Counted from the stretch's first letter, positions 12,593 to 25,912 are shown. The stretch is DNA of 64,000 nucleotides from Lycorma delicatula (GCF_047948215.1 NC_134460.1:130130824-130194823), one strand, 5' to 3'. The notes: generated by a model from the sequence alone, not told the origin. A program made the numbers and translations.

Positions 12593-13210
12593 TCTAATGT
12601 GGACTTCACATATACTTCCTTGTACGCATATTAAACTGCACACACACATTTTTTTAAAATGAAGGTACATAAAAATTTATTATATTAACAATTTCTGATA
12701 AGTTTTTAATATTTTTATTATTATTATTGCATTATAATTTATAGTAATTTGTTTTTACAATCAGAGATAAATAATTAAACAAAAGGAGATCAAGTCGGAT
12801 TTGAACCGATGTGCCTTCCCAATGTAAGATCCAAATATTTCATTAATTAACGTTTTATTTGGTTACAACTCTGGAACCAATGAAAATAAGTACCACTTAC
12901 GATATATCGTAACTGGTACTAGTAAGTGGCAGTTAAGAAAAAGCCCAAAATCCAGATTTTTTGTTTGGATTTTGGGCTTTTTTGGACACTTTTGATCTAG
13001 TCGATTGTAATTAAAAGGCGAGGTGCACAACTAGATGTTACAACAGTCCTAAATCTAAAATTTCAACATCCTACGGCTAATCGTTTTTGAGTTATGTGAG
13101 ATACATACATACATACGTACAAAAGTCACGCCCCAACTAGTCAAAATGGATATTTTCGTTGAAATCTGAGAACCGAAATTTTTCACGATCCGTACAAGGA
13201 AGTAAAAAAG
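12593..13210 (-). mobile_element. ACTTCC-repeat, copy 2
   Basis: About 618 bases with no large insertion, so it shows the compact layout. The left end is CTTCCTTGTACGCA and the right end CGTACAAGGAAGTAAAA. The minus-strand GGTTCAAATCCGAC (plus bases about 12793-12806) is the box-B-like motif. A strong hairpin sits at about 12941-12979 with arms AAGCCCAAAATCCA and TGGATTTTGGGCTT. An ATACATACATACATACGTAC tract is at 13091-13110. No coding capacity. Confidence 0.75.
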
Positions 13211-13345
13211 ATAAAAGCACACTGAATTGGTTGTTGTTATGCGTGTTCATGGTAGCAGATATGGTGATCATTAATTTACATTTAAAAGTGAGAGCCTTGT
13301 GAAGATGAATAAAGTTATTGTAATTATTTAACAAATAAAAACATT

Positions 13346-13510
13346 CCGCCGATCTCCGTGACAGAGTGTTAGCGTCTCGGCCTATCATCTGGAGATCCTG
13401 GGTTTGAAACCTGTCAGGCTTGGAATTTTTCATGCGCTACGAATTTCTATTTTCAGATTCCCAAGTTCAAGCTTCTAGTGAATTAATTCATCAGTCAAAA
13501 AAAGTACCTA
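13346..13510 (+). mobile_element. tRNA-derived SINE, family A, copy 2
   Basis: Head: CCGATCTCCGTGACAGAGTG (box A region), CTATCATCTGGAGATCC (anticodon arm) and GGTTTGAAACC (box B, mutated). Body: GAATTTTTCATGCGCTACGA. The tail GTGAATTAATTCATCAGTC at 13480-13498 is nearly identical to the tail of copy 1, which shows the two share a whole SINE and not only a tRNA-like head. Confidence 0.7.
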
Positions 13511-13519
13511 GATACCTAT

Positions 13520-15095
13520 ATAGGTACCTACCTACAAAAAGGTAGACACTACCTACAAGTGTGTGTATGTATTTATTTTTACTCTTATCTTCTTTAAGAC
13601 TTAAGTTTATTATAAACATATATTTACTATTAATTGAATTAACCAGCGGTCGAAAAATATTTAATTACGTAAAATTTAATTTAATAATATAGTACAATAT
13701 AAAATATTTCGTAAAAGTAATTTTAATTTAGAAGTTAATTTTTTAATAACAATTTATTTATACAATTCGGTGTAAATATGGGCTATGGTTACAAAATAAA
13801 TCGCATCAGTCATATTAAAATAAATAATTTAATTATAAAATTAAAATATAAAATTTATTTACGACGAAAAAATCATTATTTTATGATTACTAATAAAAAA
13901 ATTTTGCAATTCTAAGATATATGTAATTTTAAATATGATATATAAAATTTCTTTAACCTACTTTTCTTATGTGTATTAAATTAAATTTTTAAAGCACATT
14001 AAGCGTAAAATTATAAACATTTTAATGATATTTTGTTTTGGCAAATCAGGTTTGTTTACAAAATTACGAAACCATAAATAAAAACTTATATCTTTCTATT
14101 CCCAATTTGAAAATTCTTCAACCACTTTTTAACAAAAGACAATTTAATGACAGTCACATATTTCTATAAAAAAACAATTGCTTCAATTTATCGAGGGGTC
14201 TCGTTAGCGCTCCTTCTGTTAAGTACGACAAATTGACAGAGAGACGAGACGGCGACGCTACCTCTATGATCTTGAAAGTAGGATTTTTCGACACCTTTCG
14301 TACCTTGAAATTCATTTTATCATTTTATTGAATAAATAAGAATGATTTTGGATTGTGTTTAAGATTCCTAAATAAAAATTTAATCTTATGTACAAAACAG
14401 TTTTTCGATTAGCATTCTTGATTTTTTATTGGATCACATCCACAGTAACTACTCTAAAAATATTCAGACTTCAGAACTGGTCTGACCAGATCCTGATCGG
14501 TCAAGAATGACTTAGGAACGATATCTAAATTTCAATGAAACTGACGTGGTAATTTGGAGTTTTTTGAAAAAAAAAGAAAAAATATTATATATAGGCATGA
14601 AAATTTTGTACATAGGCATTTATATATAAAACACCATACTTGACCGGTCTGCCCGTCAAAATCCCATGTGTTTTCGGGTTGGAAATAAATCGAGTAATGA
14701 TGTAGATTACTTAGTAGATTCCATTTTTTCCTATAAGGATCCCATTCTAATACGAGAGATATTGTTTTTATACTACAAAAAATTCTACAGGATAAATTCA
14801 GTAAGAAACGAGCCACTATTAAGAATACTATTTAAAAATAAGTTGTGATACATTTTTTAATCACATTTCTTTCGTTGAGACCTAGTATATAAATGGTTTG
14901 ATAAAAAAATTACCTCAATATAAATATGTCTAGGCATAGAGTTAGTTGTATGTAGAAAAGAATGTCTTATATTAAAATATTAAAAAAATCTCATATAGCA
15001 GTAATCAAATGAACGTTTATGCTTGAAAAAATGTGTTTTGATTTCATTTTTTAAATAGAGTTGAAGTTAGAAAGTCATACTTGCTCCTAAATTAT
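13520..15095. other. AT-rich spacer, no gene seen
   Basis: A less AT-rich patch at about 14180-14300 (CGAGGGGTCTCGTTAGCGCT) and another at 14470-14520 have no recognised identity. Short open frames on both strands near 14532-14848 are chance openings. Confidence 0.5.
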
Positions 15096-15100
15096 TTTTT

Positions 15101-16001
15101 TACTTCTTTGTACGAAGTAAAGGAAGTAAAAAATTGCAAAAAAAAGTTTTTTTTTCAGATTTCAACGCAAATATCTATTTTGATTATCTCTGGATCCACT
15201 TTGACTAGTTTCGCCGTGACGTCTGTTCGTAAATATGTACGTATTTTGCATAACTCAAAAACCATTAGCCGTAGGATGATGAAATATTGGATTTAGGACT
15301 GCTGTAACATCTAGTTGTGCACCTCCCCTTTTCATTATAGTCTACTGTACCAAAAGTGTCCAAGAAAGCCCAAATTACAAAACATTTAGATTTTGGACTT
15401 TTTCTTAACTGCAGTAATAAGAACTCATTGAGAGCTTTTCAACGATATATCATAAGTGGTATAATTCCATCATTATAGCCAAATCAAATTTTAAAGTATA
15501 ATTTTAAGGTATGTATGTATGTACGTATGTATCTCGAATAACTCAAAAGCGATTAGCCGTAAGATGTTAACATTTTTGATTTAGGAGTGTTGTAACATCT
15601 AGTTGTGCACCACGCCTTTTGATTGGAATCGACTGAACCAAAAGCGTCCAAAAAAGGCTCAAATTCCAAAAAAAATCTCTTAACTGCAGTAATAAGCCCT
15701 CATTGAGAGCTTTTCAACAATATATCATAAGTAGTTCTTATTTTCGTTGGTTACAGTGTTATAACCAAATAAAATTTTAATTATTGAAATATTTGTATAT
15801 TACAGGCGAAGGTACATCGGTTCGAATCAGACTCATCTCTTTTTTTTAATTTAAAAAAAAATTTGCAATGAATAATAAATAATTCAATAATAACAAATAT
15901 ATATATGAAAAAAATATCAGAAGTTATTAATGAAATAAAATTTAATGTACTCTTCATTTTTAAAAAAATGTGTATATGTAATTTAACAGGCGTACAAAGA
16001 A
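15101..16001 (+). mobile_element. ACTTCC-repeat, copy 3, with internal tandem duplication
   Basis: Opposite orientation to copies 1, 2 and 4. It starts with TACTTCTTTGTACGAAGTAA and ends with GGCGTACAAAGAAA. The box-B-like motif CATCGGTTCGAATCAGAC reads forward near 15811-15828. The middle part is present twice in tandem: about 15240-15510 and about 15530-15785 each contain ATAACTCAAAA, TTGTAACATCTAGTTGTGCA, CTTAACTGCAGTAATAAG and GAGAGCTTTTCAAC. This explains the extra length of about 280 bases. Confidence 0.75.
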
Positions 16002-17610
16002 ATTTAATAATAAAAACGTGAAACTAAAGAACATCTGTACCGGACACATGTATCGTGATAATTTACAAAATTTTGATCGTAAATCATCATCCCCATCTTG
16101 CGACTTTTTCCAATCATATGTCTTGAAGAAAAAACAGAATTTAATAAATGCTAATCGGAAAAAAGTTAGATAACGTTTCTCATACATAAAACTACCTTTT
16201 TTCACATATTAGATTATTAACCTTCCTCATGTGTATAAAATGCCCTCAATGATACATCCTTAATATATCTCACATCATATTAATTACTATTAAATATATT
16301 TTTATTAAAATATATAAGTAAATAAGATATACGAGTATAACAGGTTTTCTGGCGCCAATATGCTTAGCATTCATTGATTATTCATCACGTTTAAATACTT
16401 TTTTCCAAAGGCTAGATGTGTGTAAAGTAAATTTAAATTAATAAAAAAATTAATGAAATAAATATTATAAAAAAAAGTAAAATATTACAGAAATATACTT
16501 CTTATTATCCATTGTATATTTATTTATTTATTAAATACTGCTACTCCGTTATAAGGGAAGAGTCTAATACTGTTTACCTTGAAATAACTTAGTTAAAAAC
16601 TAGTTTCATATTAAAAGATAAATGTATTCAATTTAAAAATTACACGTTATTCTATTAACTATGCGATTTTTTAGTAGTAAACAAACTTGTAAAGAATAAT
16701 AATATACTAGTAAATTAATGATTCTAATCTTGTTATAAAATTAGGTATTAAGAGAACAAACCGTATTGTACATTACGTAAACAGTGTTTACTAATAGAAT
16801 ATAGGCGGGTAGTAAATGTACGTTTATTGCACAAGTAATGCAAGGGTCAAGGTAGATGAATCAAAATACTAATTTAAGTATTCAACTAAAGTAACGGTTA
16901 CTTATTGCAGTATAAAAATGTAAATTTGAAATAAGAATAAAGAATTTATACATCCAATTAATTTTATGAGATTTTTAAAAGACAAATTTAATAATTTTAT
17001 TATTAACATTTTATTGTTTTAATTGTCTCTTTGTCTAAATTAAGTATGAATTATATAATCTTGTTGATATAATTTGTTAAAATCCAATTAAACATAAAGG
17101 AAGGATTAAATATAAAAAATATATAATTCCTTATAATATAAGGAATTACGAGTATATTAAACAGGAGGGGTCTAACTAACATACCACCGTCTCCTTTCAC
17201 GTACATACGTAACAGAACAGTTGCAGCGGTAATATAAAATTCTCCGTTATTGTGTTACACTTTATTCCACTGGAAAAAATACTAATATAAACTCCTACAA
17301 AACGTTTTCTTGTAAATTATGAATTTTTTCTACTCTTTTAGCAGCCAAGGTATTCGGAATTTATGGTAAAACCAATTAACCAAATAATGGTAACAAAAAA
17401 AAATGTCTACTAGTTTTTATACATTAGAAAATTTTCCAAAATGTTTACTGTACAAATTTAGAAGTTAAAATTTAACAACATATTTGAGTTAAAAAAAGAT
17501 CTTGTCATTTTGCAGCTTGTCATTTTGCACCGACACTTTAAATATCAGGAATTCAAAATTATAAAGAATAGACACGATAGAAAAAGTATATTGAAAATAC
17601 GGAATGTTAA
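16002..17610. other. AT-rich spacer, no gene seen
   Basis: No domain, RNA gene or clear repeat recognised. A short less AT-rich segment at 17165-17260 is unassigned. Confidence 0.55.
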
Positions 17611-17616
17611 TAAAAC

Positions 17617-17905
17617 TTCCCTTTTTCTGTTTAGCCTCCGGAACCATCGTAAGGTACATCGTAAGGTATACTTCAGAGGATGAATGATGATATGTATGAA
17701 TGTAGATGAAATGTAGTCTTGTACAGTCTCAAGTCGACCGTTCCTGAGATGAGTGGTTAATTGAAATTTAACCACCAAAGAACGATCTAGTATTCAAATC
17801 CGTATAAAAGTAACTGCCTCTAATAGGAAGTGAACATTAGAACTCTTGACTTCCAAATTAGCTGATTTACGATGACGAGTTCACTACTAGACCAAACCAG
17901 GTGGG
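17617..17905 (-). mobile_element. tRNA-derived SINE, family B, copy 1 (tail type 1)
   Basis: Read on the minus strand, the head starts near 17905 (CCACCTGGTTTGGTCTAGTA) and continues through a body with CGTTCTTTGGTGGTTAAATT. The tail is CATCCTCTGAAGTATACC then TTCCGGAGGCTAAACAG and an A-rich end (17617). The same head and body occur at 26.15, 41.35 and 49.18 kb. The tail contains a short internal duplication (TACCTTACGATG twice). Tail type 1 also ends the SINE A fragment at 54.6 kb. Confidence 0.75.
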
Positions 17906-17940
17906 ATGGTCAATAAAACTACATAAAGAGATTCTAAATG

Positions 17941-18077
17941 AATCATTAAAAAACTATAGGAAGATGTTTGAGGAAGAGGAAAAGGATAAAAAGGGTAAAA
18001 GAGGAGAGAAAGAAGAAGAGGAGAAAAATGAACGAGATAAAAGAACGCGGAAAATAAAGAAAAAGGGGGAAAAATGA
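17941..18077. repeat. Polypurine tract
   Basis: About 135 bases that are almost all A and G on the plus strand (GAGGAAGAGGAAAAGG and similar), just beyond the head end of SINE B copy 1. Such tracts can form triplex DNA or simply be an expanded simple repeat. No coding signal. Confidence 0.6.
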
Positions 18078-18170
18078 AATTTACATTAATTTATTCTAAT
18101 GAATGCATTACAATAAATTAATCTTTACAGTTTAATAATCAATGTTAATAAGAATAATAAATTAATCTTT

Positions 18171-18363
18171 CTTAAAGAAGGCGGTTAGACTGTTCTAACC
18201 AAAGGATTGTTGGAAGTTACTGACGTAAAAAAGTTGGAGCAAATTTTATGTAAAAAATTTAAAAAATCTTCAGAACGGAGATTTTAACTGCTTCTCATTA
18301 GAACATTAAGTCAGTAACTTCTAACAATATTTTTGTTACAACAGTCTAACCGCTTTCTTTAAG
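18171..18363. mobile_element. 193-bp inverted-repeat element (MITE-like)
   Basis: The ends CTTAAAGAAGGCGGTTAGAC and GTCTAACCGCTTTCTTTAAG are inverted, and the match continues inward for about 55 bases (GTTGGAAGTTACTGAC against GTCAGTAACTTCTAAC). The core is about 75 bases with no coding capacity. Transposase family unknown. Confidence 0.75.
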
Positions 18364-21300
18364 AAATGTGGTTAAACGTTTCTTAAAGCATAATTATAAT
18401 TTTTAAAAGACAAACATTAGAATACATTAAGCACATAATTCGAGATGCAGAATATGAAAATATGTGCATAACTAAAGACATAAGAATATTTTCGACAAAA
18501 AAAAGGTTAAACTTTTATTATAAAAAAGAGCGAAAATTTGAAATAAATTCGATTTAAATAAACAGTAGTTTAAAAAAATATAAGTCAAACAATTCAATTT
18601 TTTTTTCAAAAACCACTCATAAGTGTTGGTATTAATAAACTAGCTCCCCCATCGCTATACATCCACTCTATACACGCAAGAACTTCAAAAATTGAAAATC
18701 GTTTTTTAAGTAATTATACATGGGCTCTTGTTCTCAGAATTATCGCTGTTCACAATTTATAACATATTTCTCAAAGTTTAAACTCGATTTTAAGTCGAGC
18801 GTATACGTTGCTCTTCAAGCCTTTGAGAACACTGTTTTTTGGAGGTGGAAATGCGTTTATGCACGGAGTGTCGGACTCCTACTGCTGGTCTTATCCGATC
18901 GCCGCCAGCAGACTACCGACTAAAACGCGTTTGGAGTAATTCTCACTCTGTAGTAGCAAGATGGTAAGGATTGAACTGTAGTAAAAATTTCGAGTCATAA
19001 GAAAACTACAATGAAAATTTTATTTGACAGTAATTATCGCAAACAAACGAAAAAGAACGGTCTGTTTATGTAGTAGTGAACATTTTTCTTATCTTAAATT
19101 TATTTTATTTCCTCTAAATTCTCTTTATCTTTTTAAAGTTGTAATGAATTCTACTCTAATTTTACTAATTATTCATTTATTCAATGTTCTACTAATTCTT
19201 AAGTTACAAATTTAATTAGCTTTTTTCTCTTAAATCAAGAGAACGTTTTCTTAGAGACTCTTTTCTATATAAATTACATCAATCTCCGTATTATATTGTT
19301 CACATTATTAATCAAAGTCAGAGTCTTAGTTTAAAATGAGTAAAAAAAATAATAGGAAAATTTAACTAACTTCAACAGTAATCTCTATATTTAAAAAAAA
19401 ATTATGATTATAAATTAATATTGAAGAGAATTATATAAATTAATTTCATTTTTATTTTTAAGGGTGTAACTATTATTTATTTTAACACAATTTTTAAATT
19501 TCCAGATAAACATGTTTAAGTTTGATAAAACAGATTGAAATCAATTAACTTTATTCAAAAGAAGCACTTAAACTTTTATTGGGAGGAAACTGTATGATTT
19601 TGGGCAAATCACTTTCCTATAGTAATGTAACAATTAATTAATCCTTTTAATATCACAACCTATAAACTTCTTATTTGTTTGATGCACTTAAAAATAATTC
19701 GAGTTTAAACTGTATGATAAGAAGTTTATCATGCAGTTAAAAAATAATTCGAGTTTAAACTGTATGATAAGGTCAATTAAAAATGGCCATTCCAGTAAAG
19801 TGAGACTTGACGGAGATGTGAAAAGAATTAATCTCTCTTAGCTCATACACTTCTTTTTGATAAAAAACTGAGTTTTATTTAGGCATTATTATTAACTAAT
19901 GTTACATTAGAGCAGTAGGGGAAAGTTTCATTTGATAAATATGAGAAAAGAGAGAAAAGAGGAGTAATCAAAGCTATTAATACGGTAGTTTTATTCAAAA
20001 GACTTCTTTATTGCTTAAGTGTGGTTCATTAAATAAATTTATTTTTTTTATAATTTTACCTCATTTTTTCTTCTACATTATTTTTATTTTTTGTCATTAA
20101 TCCTAATCATAATAAAATCCAGTTTATAGGTAAAAGTATAAGTATAGGTCAAGAACAACGTTTAAAATAATTTTATTGTCTTTTAAACAATCAAACTGAT
20201 TCATTTTTATTTCTAGTGCAAGGGTAAATTACGATAGAAAAAAGGGCGTATTTTAAGAAAATTGCATCACAGGTAATTCCGAATAAGTACAAGAATAAAA
20301 AAAAAATATATATATATATAATACAGTAGGTAGTGGCAATAGTTAACCTAAACGTTTTAACCGAGTGAAAGTTAGGTGACGTCATAATTTTTTTAGGGTC
20401 GCCGTTTGACCTTGTAAATAACCACAAGGTATATGAATCTGGCTCTCAAGAGATTCATCCCGCGTAATTTCTTCTTGTTCTCCTTCTTCTTCTTCTTCTT
20501 ATTATTATAATTATTATTACAATAGTGTTTACCTATTTTTTTTAAAGGGAACCCAAAGATAATATTTAATTCGTTTTTCGTATTTCAATAAATTTTGTGG
20601 TCTTTAGTTAATTTAATTGATATTTTTTTCGGTTGTATTTTTTATTTTTCCTTCTTTTCAAAATAACTGGTGTAATGTAGAACGATATGGTAAAAGGTTT
20701 TCATAGTTCTTATTTATTGAAATATTGATAAAAAAATAAATATTTAATTAAGGTCTATTGAATTTATTTAAAAAATTCGAATCATAAAATTGTATTCTTT
20801 TTTCCGATTTTTCGATGAAAAGTACAGTATTATTTCTGGTGGCACGGTAGGATTGGGGGTGAAAATGAATTGTCTTTACGTATTGAGGTATGAGGAGTAC
20901 GAAAATATCATTCATGTGTAAAATTTTTTGGTTCGAAAATTTCCAAAACTACAAGATCAATTTCACTGAAATTTAGATATGCTGTAGTAATATATCTGAA
21001 AAATTATATATATAAAGTGAAAAATTGTTGATTCCTTCTTGAATTACACTCAATTTAAGGTTAGAAACAGAATGTAGTGGGGTATTTTTCCCCACTTTAA
21101 ATTCTATCCTTTAAACTAATATAAAATGGAGAAATTAAAAGTAAATGTTAAAATTGACTTGACAAACAAAATTAAAAAAAATTTCTTTTTATGTTTTTCT
21201 TAATCAGTTAACAAGTGAAGTTCTGTTACAAAACCAGTTGTAATTCATGCTATATAAAAATAATAATTATCACTTACATTTTCTTTTCTTTTTTCTTTTT

Positions 21301-22660
21301 TTTTTTAAACACCTAAAATAATATATTACATTTAAAATAAGTCACTCATATTACAGTGGGAGTTTTAAGAGAAAACAATTGCAACATAAAAAAGCAATTT
21401 ATTAACCATTTCTGCTTAATTAAGTTATTTTGCATAGTCATGTAAGCGTGCGTGAGCATAATATATGTGGTACAATAATTATTTATTTCCCATTCACAAA
21501 GGCGTATCAAAAATAAAGTACACTGTTAGTAAATTTAATAACTGACACATTATTGTTAGATAAGCCTTATAATACCCATAAGGAACAGGTAATTTTCAAG
21601 GCTATTTATTTTTACATATTATTATTTACACATTAATATTTATGCATATGTTATTTGTTTGCAATTAAAAGCCTGAAGGTTAATTTCAGCCATAACAATG
21701 CTTTCATTCATTAGTAATCATAAAACAATACCTATATTGTATTTGAGAAATATTTCTGGATAAAAATATTAAGTAACAGGTTTAGTAGCAGTTAAGTAAA
21801 AGTTTTTCCCATACATTTTAGGGTAGTATAATAATGCAGTATCATTAATTGTTTGTAAACGAATGCGTAAAATGAATATTAAAAGCTAAAGTTTAAAACA
21901 GATCACTTCTTATTCATACTGATGTAACAATAAAAGTTTTAAAATATTTAATGGTTTTTAAGGGCAAAAACCGTAATGACTGTATTTTAGACGACCTGAC
22001 GTAATAAAAATTGCTCCCAAAGCGGCATGCTATTCTCAAGAATAACCTGCTTCTCTTATCAGGCTCAAAGGAACAGGTAAAGTTATCTCCCGTTCCCTTT
22101 TTCACTTAGCCGAATACGCTGTGTCATATCAACGGATCAAATCCTTCCGAAATATAGATTAAATTTAGCTTTACAAAATGATACCTTCAACTTGTCCACT
22201 ACAAGAATTGGTATTTAATAATTATCATTATTATTAGAGAAAATAATTGTGACTGGTACATCTTGTGTCATAGGTAAACATGATCACTAGAAAGAGAAAG
22301 TAATATCCAAAAAACTTTTCATATCTCCTTTTCTTAAAAGATCTCTAAGTCTTACTAACTTCTTTTTCCAACTTTTCTTAAAAACGATCAGTACAACCAC
22401 TGAGTAAAACAAAAAAAAAAATAAAAAAAATAGGAAAATAAAAATTAATAATTACGATCCTCCCCCTTGAACAGAGAAGAAGAGAACTACGCCCAATTCG
22501 GTTTCTGTTTCACTCTTTATATATACATTAAAAGTCAAAACCTTAAAAATTTTGAAATAGAGATTAATTAATTTTAAGTTGGCGAAGAAAGTTTTTAAAA
22601 ATTTTGTATTACTAATCATAATTTTTCTGTCTCCAATTTTTCCATAAAATTGGAAATGGA
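18364..22660. other. Long AT-rich stretch, no supported gene
   Basis: Items seen: a less AT-rich segment at 18720-18980 with no recognised product; a direct duplication of AATTCGAGTTTAAACTG at 19695-19711 and 19746-19762 with a small palindrome between; a TGACGTCA octamer at 20377-20384; a CTTCTTCTT run near 20483-20500. None is tied to a gene. Confidence 0.5.
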
Positions 22661-22669
22661 AATGGTTGT

Positions 22670-23110
22670 GCCCGAGGGTTCAATTCCGTAAGTCCATACC
22701 GTTTCTAGAAACCCTTGTAAAGAATAATCTTGTTAGATAAAGACAGTTGAGATACCTCATCCAATTTTCAGTACATCTTTTAAACTTAATGTCAAGAACC
22801 TCCTTTTCTCTCTTATATGATCTCTCAAAGTTAAACAGCGATCTAGATAAAAGCCCAGGCACCTTACCTTACTGACATAAGGAATTCTAACACGTTTAAA
22901 TGAACTTCAGAGCAATTTTTTCTTCTCATTGTAAACGTTACATGGCTGGAGTTAATCGGATTTACCTTTATTTTCCATTTATGTAGCTAAACGCTAATGG
23001 TATCCAGTGTAGTTTGTAATTTCTCCGATGCTAAATTCGGGCTATATTCAACCACCTAGATTGCCGTGTCATCTGTATATGACGCAACTGTATAGCTGTC
23101 TGGATTAGGT
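22670..23110 (-). pseudogene. Jockey-type reverse transcriptase fragment 1
   Basis: On the minus strand, the RT motif C appears as SYTDDTAI (plus bases 23059-23083), followed in shifting frames by HVTFTMRRKNC, a segment like FYLDRCLTLRDHIREKRR (near 22810) and LSLSNKIILYKG (near 22730). These line up in order with the end of the palm and the thumb of jockey-type LINEs. Many stops and frame changes; non-functional. Two related fragments are at 25325-25910 and 62735-63420. Confidence 0.65.
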
Positions 23111-23119
23111 AGTTTTACA

Positions 23120-24180
23120 TTAATTGAAAATATAATACATTTTGTATAATATTAATTAATTATTATTCTTATAAATATTCAGTTAAAAATTATTATTTCA
23201 AAACTTATGTATTAAAGAAAAATAATAAACAATAAAATTAAACTTCCCATTACATAGCAAAAAATATGGTTATATCACGACAAAATGTAATTGTTAAAAA
23301 ATATTTACGTAATAGGTTACAAGGAAAAGAAATTGAATTAAAATTTTGAAAAAAATTACTAAATACAAAAATAATACTGATACAAAAAAAAAATCAACTG
23401 AAATTTAATTATAAAATACATTTTTTTTATATTAAAATACTATATTAATTTATTTAATGTACTTTTTTAAAATTACAATCTATTATTTTTTATTTGTATA
23501 AATAGCTACATATTAAAAAAGTAGTATATCAAACTTTCGCTTGAAAAATTCTTTAGTTATAAAGAAAGCTGAATGACTCCTGCTATGTAGTAGCAAATTC
23601 AGATAAGAGGTGTGGTATGCCTGTAAAATTACATGTGGGCGCTCACACGCGCACACGCGCATACGCCACTTGTCTTTTATACACTTGTATATGTATATTT
23701 ATAAATAACAAGATACCACCAACGGATTAGATGGCACTTTCACCCTCGGTATTCTTTGTAACTAATTGGCGAGTTTAAAAAAATACATTATTATTTATTG
23801 TATACATGAAAAAAATTCTTTCAAATTATAAACACCTTATAGATTACCAATATTACAATAGGAATCACATTATAAAGCAATGACTTGCGTAATAAACGAA
23901 GTCTATTCTTCATAAAGTCAATTTTTCTCAATTAATTATTGTTATAATGATAAAAGTATTACAACAGTATCGGATCGTAATAAACCATATATTTAAATTT
24001 CATCTTGGGGCTAATTTAAAAAGTTACAATACAAAATGGGTTCTGACATCTTTTCTATGTCCCATAAATACGATCCATGTAGATAATACAGAATAGTCAT
24101 GTAGTTGCCATGTAGAAAAACATGAGAGAGCCCTTTACCAAATATATAATGAAGATTTATTTTGTGATCTATATAAAAAC
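23120..24180. other. AT-rich spacer, no gene seen
   Basis: Contains a short alternating CACACGCGCACACGCGCA stretch at 23645-23662, otherwise poly-A and poly-T rich without features. Confidence 0.55.
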
Positions 24181-24186
24181 TAAAAA

Positions 24187-24850
24187 AACTGATGTGGATA
24201 TCTCATGGCTTCCTTGCACGCCTATTAAATTACGTATACACATTTTTTTAAAGTGAAAAGTACATAAAATTTTATTTCATTACTCACTTATTATTAATTC
24301 TTATTTTATTATTATTAATAATAATAATTAATAATAACTTATTCCATCAGAGGTTACTAATTATTAATAAATCACAACATTTAAATGAAAAAAAAAAGTT
24401 AAAAAAAAGGAGATGAAGTCTGACTCGAACCAATGTGCCTTTCTCTTGTAAAATCCAAATATTTCATTAATTAAAATTATATTTGACTATATCTCTGGAA
24501 CTATTGAAAATAAGTATCACTTATGATATATCGTTGAAAAGTTAATAAGAGCTTATTACTGCAGTTAAGAAAAAGTCCAAAATCCACATTTTGTTTTTCA
24601 TTTTGGGCTTTTTAGGACACTTTTGTTTCAGTCAATTGCATTCAAAAGGGGAGGTGCACAACTAGTTGTTACAACATTCCAAAATTTCAAAATCCTGCGG
24701 CTATTCGTTTTTGAGTTATGCGAGATACGTACGTACGTTTTCAAAATGGGTTCAGGGGTGGTCAAAATCAACCGATATTTCCGTGAAATATGAAAACCGA
24801 AATTTTTCGCTATCACAATACTTCCTTTACTTTGTACAAGGAAGTAAAAA
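24187..24850 (-). mobile_element. ACTTCC-repeat, copy 4
   Basis: About 664 bases. The left end has CTGATGTGGATATCTCATGG then CTTCCTTGCACGCC; the right end is ACTTTGTACAAGGAAGTAAA. The minus-strand box-B-like GGTTCGAGTCAGAC lies at plus bases about 24418-24431. A ACGTACGTACG tract is at 24728-24738. No coding capacity. Confidence 0.75.
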
Positions 24851-25320
24851 TAAAGGGATCGTTTTAAATTAAAAAAATAAAAATCATATTCAAATAAACA
24901 AAAAATAAATGATTCACAAAAAAGCACAGGATCGATCGTCAATTATTCTTTAGTTAAAAAAAAAAAATCGATAAAAATAAAGAAAATAAAATCGAATAAC
25001 GCTAATTTTTTTTATATATACAAGCGATGGTAAAAATCACTTATTTTACTTCTTATTTTTTTGTCTCAAGTTATATTTCCTTGGAACAGCTTAATTAAAT
25101 ACATTCTAAAAAAATCAATAGTAAATCAAAGATAGCGTATGCAATGATAAAGTTTACATAACTAGATACTACATTAGAATTCATAAAAAGTCCAGAAATA
25201 CGAATAAAACCGCAGGTAAATGAAAAAGTAATTTATGAACAAATGACGCTAGAAACACGATCATTTACATTAACATAAATACTTAAATGATGCACAGTTC
25301 AAGAATAGAAGCCTGATTAT
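24851..25320. other. AT-rich spacer, no gene seen
   Basis: No feature recognised. Confidence 0.55.
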
Positions 25321-25324
25321 CAAG

Positions 25325-25910
25325 GTTCGTAGATCTAATACAGGTAGCCAGCCGCTTTAACTGTCTAACATCTTCATTGCCAAGAGGTTAACCTTTTGAT
25401 GGTTCACGCGGTCATTAAGTTTTATTTTGTGCCTGGTTGTAAATCAATTGGCTTCTTCCGGAACATACGGTAACCTTAAGTGCTCATGAATTTCGGTGTT
25501 CCGAACGAACTATAAGGTCTGCGTTATGCATCTCCAAATTTATTCTGGAAGAGCTGAATAGTCTCTAAATCGGTAGTACTTGTCGTATCTCAATGTTGGA
25601 TTCTGTATCTCCAAATCGGTTTTATGATCACTTTGTACAATAGTAGTTTGTTAGATACGGAGATTCGGACAATTCTGTTCTCCTCCCTAGTATGCAGTAT
25701 AACTCGTTAAATTTGGTATGTAGCTGGTTTCTTTTTTCTTTCTTCCACGTTAGACGACGATCTAGATGAATGCCTAAATAACGTACAATTTCAGATAGCA
25801 GGATGTAATCCCCATCTAAATGGATTCTTGGATAGTCATTCCTTCTCATCGAGAATGTCATGCGAGTCGACTTCTCTTGAGTCAATTGTATTTTCCATTT
25901 CCTCAATCAC
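25325..25910 (-). pseudogene. Jockey-type reverse transcriptase fragment 2
   Basis: The minus-strand open stretch at 25628-25906 reads KSTRMTFSMRRNDYPRIHLD, then YLGIHLDRRLTWKK and LYCILGRRTELS. These are the segments following RT motif C and entering the thumb of jockey-clade LINEs. Past the stop the match continues with EIHEHLRLPYVPEE near 25480 and a C-terminal segment like LNDRVNHQKVNLLAM near 25390-25430. The 5' part, including the catalytic residues, is missing. The break point at 25910 abuts a perfect palindrome. Confidence 0.75.
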
Positions 25911-25912
25911 TC

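Noticed and set aside
20377..20384. TGACGTCA as a cAMP-response element
   Set aside because: A lone octamer with no gene, start site or neighbouring motif attached; expected by chance at this scale.
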